Shown one piece after another: positions 35,934 to 37,908 of a stretch of 37,908 nucleotides of DNA (within the stretch, counting starts at the first letter, position 1; every line of letters starts with the position of its first letter). The DNA is from Clostridiales bacterium. GTDB taxonomy: Bacteria > Bacillota > Clostridia > Oscillospirales > Acutalibacteraceae. The stretch lies in the NCBI GenBank assembly GCA_012522615.1, contig JAAYKB010000093.1, positions 1 through 37,908 of the forward strand. Reading direction: 5' to 3'. Below the pieces are notes generated by a model. That model had not been told where the DNA came from and searched no databases. It was given only the letters and a program-made list of their open reading frames with translations. A program made the position numbers and the translations under genes.

Positions 35934-36899
35934 ATGATTGAAGTGCAAAACCTGTCGAAACGATATGGCAGTCATCAGGCTGTGAAGAATATCAGTTTCA
36001 GGGTAGAGGAAGGCGAAATCCTAGGTTTTCTCGGGCCGAACGGCGCGGGAAAAACCACCACGATGAACATTTTGACCGGCTATCTATCGGCCAGCAGCGG
36101 GGTCGCGAAAATCAAAGATTTTGACGTTCTGGAACAGCCGAATCAGGCAAAAATGAATATCGGCTATCTTCCGGAGCAGCCGCCATTGTATCTGGATATG
36201 ACGGTGCGGGAATACCTTGATTTTATGTATGACCTGAAAAAATGCAAGCTGCCAAGAAAGCAGCATATTGCCGAGATATGCAGGCTGGTTAAGATTGAAG
36301 GGGTTTACGGACGCCTTATCAAGAACCTGTCAAAGGGATATCGGCAGCGTGTCGGCTTTGCGCAGGCGCTTATCGGCAATCCGCCAGTTCTGATTCTCGA
36401 CGAGCCGACCGTAGGCCTTGACCCGAAGCAGATTCTCGAAATACGCAGCCTTATAAAAAGCCTAGGCAAGCATCATACGGTCATACTGTCGTCCCATATT
36501 CTGCAGGAGATTGAGGCGGTCTGCGACAGGATTATAATAATAAACAACGGCGAGCTGGTGGCAGACGATACCGCCGCTAACCTTGCAAAGAAATACTCGA
36601 ACGACCGCAGGCTGCTGGTTCGCGTCGCCGGCAGCCAGGAGGATGTACTGAACACCCTCAGCCGTGTGCCCGGGGTCGAAAGGATTGTCTCGCAGGGCGA
36701 GAAAGAGCCCGGCGTATTCGAGTTTTCGATTGAGCCCGAGGAGGGAGCCGATGTCCGCCGTGAGATTTCAGAGCGTATCGCGGCGCGTAACTGGGCAATC
36801 ATGGGCATGCAGTCTAAGGAAATGACGCTCGAGGAAGTCTTTATTGCACTGACGCGCGAGCAGCTTGGCACTACAAAGAAAGGGGGCCGTTCAAAATGA
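35934..36899 (+). CDS. ABC transporter ATP-binding protein (GldA-like)
   Basis: 321-residue ATPase of an ABC-2-type transporter related to GldA of the gliding/export systems. Walker A is GPNGAGKTT (34-42), the Q-loop region is LPEQPPLYLDMTVREYL, the ABC signature is LSKGYRQRVG, Walker B is VLILDEPTVGLDP, and the switch His is in ILSSHIL. The C-terminal 90 residues are the extra domain common in this type. RBS AGGAGGGAAGG upstream. The ATG of the permease overlaps its stop by four bases. Substrate unknown. Confidence 0.94.
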   Translation: MIEVQNLSKRYGSHQAVKNISFRVEEGEILGFLGPNGAGKTTTMNILTGYLSASSGVAKIKDFDVLEQPNQAKMNIGYLPEQPPLYLDMTVREYLDFMYDLKKCKLPRKQHIAEICRLVKIEGVYGRLIKNLSKGYRQRVGFAQALIGNPPVLILDEPTVGLDPKQILEIRSLIKSLGKHHTVILSSHILQEIEAVCDRIIIINNGELVADDTAANLAKKYSNDRRLLVRVAGSQEDVLNTLSRVPGVERIVSQGEKEPGVFEFSIEPEEGADVRREISERIAARNWAIMGMQSKEMTLEEVFIALTREQLGTTKKGGRSK

Positions 36900-37603
36900 G
36901 CGCTGTGTTCAAACGTGAATTCCGGTCGTTTTTCTCCTCTCCCGTCGGTTATATTGTAGTTGCAGCCATTGCGTTTTTTTCGGGTCTGTTCTTTTATTTC
37001 ATTAATATACTCGGATTCAACCCCGATTTGTCATATGTGTTCGGCAGTCTGTTCCCCTTTGTCCTGATAATCCTTCCGCTGGTTACCATGCGTCTGTTCA
37101 GCGACGAAAAGCGGCAGAAAACCGATCAGGCGCTGCTGACCTCTCCTGTCAGCATAACTGGGATTGTGATGGGCAAGTTCTTTGCAGCAATGCTGGTTTA
37201 TGTAATATCGCTTATGCTGATGATTGTCTTTGCCATGATAATCGCCTTTCAGGTAACGCCTGACTGGACAATCATTATCGGCAATTATATCGGCATTATC
37301 CTGCTCGGCGGTCTTATCATATCTATCGGTCTTTTAATATCAAGCCTTACGGAAAGCCAGCTTATCGCCGCCATAGGCACATTGGGAATATCCTTTTTGC
37401 TTATCCTTATGGACTCGTTTGCGGCACAGTTTTCAAACCTTACAATCCTGACCACCGTTGTGAACTTCCTGTCGGTTTCCCAGCGTTACGGTTCGTTTAC
37501 AAGCGGAATCATTGCTTACGACGATATAATCTTCTTCCTGAGCATGCAGGCGCTGTTCCTGTTCCTGACCGTCCGTGTGCTCGACCGAAAGAGATGGAGC
37601 TGA
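36896..37603 (+). CDS. ABC-2 transporter permease (GldF-like)
   Basis: 235-residue membrane permease with about six hydrophobic segments (for example VAAIAFFSGLFFYFINIL and IIGNYIGIILLGGLIISIGLLIS) and the MRLFSDEKRQKTDQALLTSPVS cytoplasmic loop characteristic of the GldF/ABC-2 group. It is coupled to the ATPase by an ATGA overlap and precedes the third gene by 44 bases. A small hairpin CCTGAA/TTCAGG (37606-37620) lies in that gap. Confidence 0.93.
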   Translation: MSAVFKREFRSFFSSPVGYIVVAAIAFFSGLFFYFINILGFNPDLSYVFGSLFPFVLIILPLVTMRLFSDEKRQKTDQALLTSPVSITGIVMGKFFAAMLVYVISLMLMIVFAMIIAFQVTPDWTIIIGNYIGIILLGGLIISIGLLISSLTESQLIAAIGTLGISFLLILMDSFAAQFSNLTILTTVVNFLSVSQRYGSFTSGIIAYDDIIFFLSMQALFLFLTVRVLDRKRWS

Positions 37604-37647
37604 GTCCTGAATAATTCAGGCTAAAGCATTAGGAAAGGAGCAAGAAC

Positions 37648-37908
37648 ATGAAAAAGAATGAAAATCCGCAGAGTCAAGAGCTGCGTGAAGATATCGAGCA
37701 GGAAACCATAACCTCCGATACCCAAGAGCCCCGGTCTGATGAGACCTTGGCGGAAAATAACGAGAACGCGGAGGTTAACTCCGCGGAACAAGCGGACGCA
37801 AGCTCCGCGGACCCTGCGGACGATAACTCCACGGAACAAGCGGACGATAATTCCGTGGAACCTGCGGACGATAACTCCGTGGAACCTGCGGACGCTAATT
37901 CCGTGGAA
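37648..37908 (+). CDS. Third gene of the ABC-2 operon, 5' part only
   Basis: The reading frame is open to the window edge; 87 residues are visible. RBS GGAAAGGAG lies eight bases before the ATG. The visible part is extremely acidic and low in complexity: 41 residues rich in Glu, Gln, Asp, Thr and Asn, then tandem octapeptides such as NSVEPADD. In GldA/GldF operons the third gene is often a GldG-type extracytoplasmic/membrane protein, so this may be the disordered N-terminal extension of such a protein. That is inferred from position only, since no membrane segment is yet visible. Confidence 0.7.
   Translation, partial: MKKNENPQSQELREDIEQETITSDTQEPRSDETLAENNENAEVNSAEQADASSADPADDNSTEQADDNSVEPADDNSVEPADANSVE
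37771..37908 (+). repeat. 24-bp tandem repeat, about 5.75 copies to the window edge
   Basis: Units start at 37771, 37795, 37819, 37843, 37867 and 37891 (the last cut by the window end). Consensus is roughly GAYGATAAYTCCGYGGAACC plus TGCG, encoding an acidic octapeptide such as DDNSVEPA. Units 4 and 5 are nearly identical, which suggests recent expansion. Confidence 0.9.

Noticed and set aside
37771..37908. Regularly spaced repeats suggesting a CRISPR array
   Set aside because: The 24-bp units are directly adjacent without spacers and stay in frame as coding octapeptides.

Overview
The window looks like chromosomal DNA from a spore-forming, low-to-mid GC Firmicute of class Clostridia, probably in or near Oscillospirales/Ruminococcaceae. 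The evidence is a SpoIIE phosphatase, strong AGGAGG-type ribosome binding sites with many TTG starts, TTGACA/TATAAT-type promoters, a class D sortase locus, an FMN riboswitch ahead of ribU, and a CsbB/YfhO-type pair. I see no rRNA, tRNA, CRISPR array, transposase, integrase or phage gene. Housekeeping genes alternate with cell-envelope and DNA-repair cassettes.

Layout. 1-510: rpsT with promoter and terminator. 517-7041 (minus strand): yfhO and a GT2 glycosyltransferase, a DegV lipid-binding protein, and an O-antigen ligase/polymerase-like protein. 7251-9592 (plus): a two-gene cassette of a radical SAM protein with helix-hairpin-helix (TIGR03916 type) and a DUF4130/TIGR03915 protein. Its promoter carries two LexA-like boxes inside a 16-bp perfect inverted repeat, and the radical SAM protein ends in a textbook sliding-clamp-binding pentapeptide. 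9639-16201 (minus): metK, ribU with FMN riboswitch, spoIIE and a class B PBP. 16458-18450: an unknown membrane protein, an XRE regulator with an attenuator-like leader, and a 59-aa small protein. 18611-20915 (minus): the Wzz / tyrosine kinase / PHP phosphatase module of exopolysaccharide control. 21442-23533 (plus): surface protein, class D sortase, membrane protein. 23664-26951 (minus): unknown gene, proC, rsmD, coaD and a coiled-coil protein. 27018-29672 (minus): a Ca2+-type P-type ATPase. 29884-31518 (plus): a BaiN/HI0933-type flavoprotein and a DUF2752 protein. 31566-31709 (minus): a 47-aa ORF related to the 59-aa one. 32030-33946 (plus): a PAS-PAS-GGDEF-HD-GYP protein. 33989-34404: a gene-free stretch rich in hairpins. 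34405-35682 (minus): a PG-binding/LysM/M14 peptidase. 35934-37908 (plus): an ABC-2 transporter whose third gene starts with an acidic tandem repeat and runs off the window.

How they fit together. Much of the window serves the cell envelope: glycolipid-dependent glycosylation (GT2+YfhO), polysaccharide ligation and length control, sortase anchoring, PBP, and a peptidoglycan peptidase without a signal peptide that probably acts on spores. The most interesting unit is the SOS-like radical SAM/DUF4130 cassette, whose biochemical role is, to my knowledge, unsettled; the sequence links it both to DNA-damage control and to the replication clamp. Promoter and terminator calls are by eye and were not scored.
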